Shown here in pieces: positions 63,121-64,000 of a DNA stretch of 64,000 nt; position 1 is the first letter of the stretch, and each line of letters opens with the position of its first letter. The position numbers and the translations under genes are program-made. The notes below the pieces were generated by a model, which saw only the letters and a program-made list of their open reading frames with translations, was not told the DNA's origin and ran no database searches. Source of the DNA: Hyperoplus lanceolatus (taxonomy: Eukaryota; Chordata; Actinopteri; Uranoscopiformes; Ammodytidae); NCBI GenBank assembly GCA_026929865.2, contig CM049413.1, positions 11,663,001 to 11,727,000 of the forward strand, given 5' to 3'.

Positions 63121-63320
63121 AGAAGGAAATTATAATAATATGGATATATACTGATTGTATAGATATGTATGTAGATATGGATATATTGATTGTTTATCAT
63201 TATAAATATAGATATATGCATTGTATAAATATATAAAATATAAAAAAATGTATAAGTATATTAAGTTATAGGTATGTATGTATAGTTCGTAAATGGCAAA
63301 TATAGTATCGCCAATTGTAC

Positions 63321-64000
63321 AGGGGCCGTATTCACAAAACATTTTATCTTAGCGCTAAGAGTACTCCTAAGGAGCACTAAAAGTTCTTAGTAAGGAGTAA
63401 TTTCTTAAAACCTATTCACAAAGCTGATAAGACCAACTTTTACTAAGGAATGGGAGGGACTCCTAAGCTAAGACTAGAGGGCGGTGTTGACCCTGTTGCT
63501 ATGGTTACCTTCTATGCCCACAGTGATTGGCTGAGAGGGAATGAGAGCTAAGAGTGAATTTATGATGGAAACACTGTGGGAGATATCCATATCGTGTCGC
63601 TGTATTAAAGTAAAGAGTTTTTATATACAATTAATGACAAGTGACACTGATTTAACATGAAACCAAGATACTGCAGGGTTTCCCACACATTTGTTCACAA
63701 TTAACCTACAATAGCGCCACATAGGTCTATTCATTTTAAATTTTACAATGATTTGAATCGGAAAAATATCCTCATTGAACAGCTGCACGCCATGCACTCT
63801 CACTGTATTTCTCTCAATGGCGGACTATGCAGCAATAGTCAGACAGCGACAAACCAGGAAATTCACAATTTAGAAACAACAGCCGGCGAAATCGTAAAGT
63901 ACATGCGGAAGGAAAAAGGCGAGACGAGCAACTATACAGTAGCGGACCTGTGGAACGGAGGAGATGGTGCGAAGCGCCACATATAGGCCTACTCTAGTAG
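63321..64000 (+). mobile_element. PIF/Harbinger-like element, left end, runs off window
   Basis: GGGGCCGTATTCACAAAACA followed by CTTAGCGCTAAGAG and repeated CCTAAG/CTTAGG motifs resembles a teleost Harbinger terminus. A short frame at 63753-63986 may be element-derived but is not recognised. The other end is outside the window. Confidence 0.45.

Overview
The window is vertebrate nuclear DNA, most likely from a ray-finned (percomorph-like) teleost. It has short GT-AG introns, long microsatellites, a tRNA-derived SINE, Tc1/mariner, hAT-like and PIF/Harbinger-like elements, and a non-LTR reverse-transcriptase relic. Three protein-coding genes can be supported. All other long open frames are shadows, microsatellite translations or transposon fragments.

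Layout. (1) 1-26 kb is gene-poor: microsatellites, a 618-bp TIR element with a 9-bp target duplication (7778-8395), a repeat-rich block at 15.2-16.7 kb carrying a Harbinger-like MITE, and three isolated exon-like segments with good splice signals that may belong to an unrecognised, possibly non-coding transcript. (2) 26.3-30.2 kb, plus strand: a gene with one visible 5' non-coding exon and one large coding exon for a 449-residue protein with 14 GRP-core AT-hooks, one degenerate hook and an acidic tail. (3) 30.2-33.8 kb: repeats, including a second copy of the 15-kb repeat with an empty MITE site, a 298-bp MITE and a tandemly duplicated SINE. (4) 33.8-40.0 kb, plus strand: tmem79, four coding exons, 437 residues. 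One intron holds a hAT-like element nested in another MITE. (5) 41-58.4 kb, minus strand: mef2d, ten coding exons assembled here into a 541-residue MADS/MEF2 transcription factor, including the 21-nt beta microexon and a long likely 3' UTR. (6) 58.8-64 kb: head-to-head Tc1 fragments, a LINE 3' end and the start of a Harbinger-like element that runs off the window.

tmem79 and mef2d converge tail to tail. The two genes also lie in the same chromosomal neighbourhood in human (1q22), which supports the identifications as old synteny. The AT-hook protein and MEF2D are nuclear DNA-binding proteins. TMEM79 is a Golgi/secretory-pathway membrane protein. Nothing suggests the three act in one pathway. 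No CRISPR array, operon or new multi-gene system was seen. The most notable items are splicing features of mef2d, the array of AT-hooks, and several well-dated nested or duplicated transposons.
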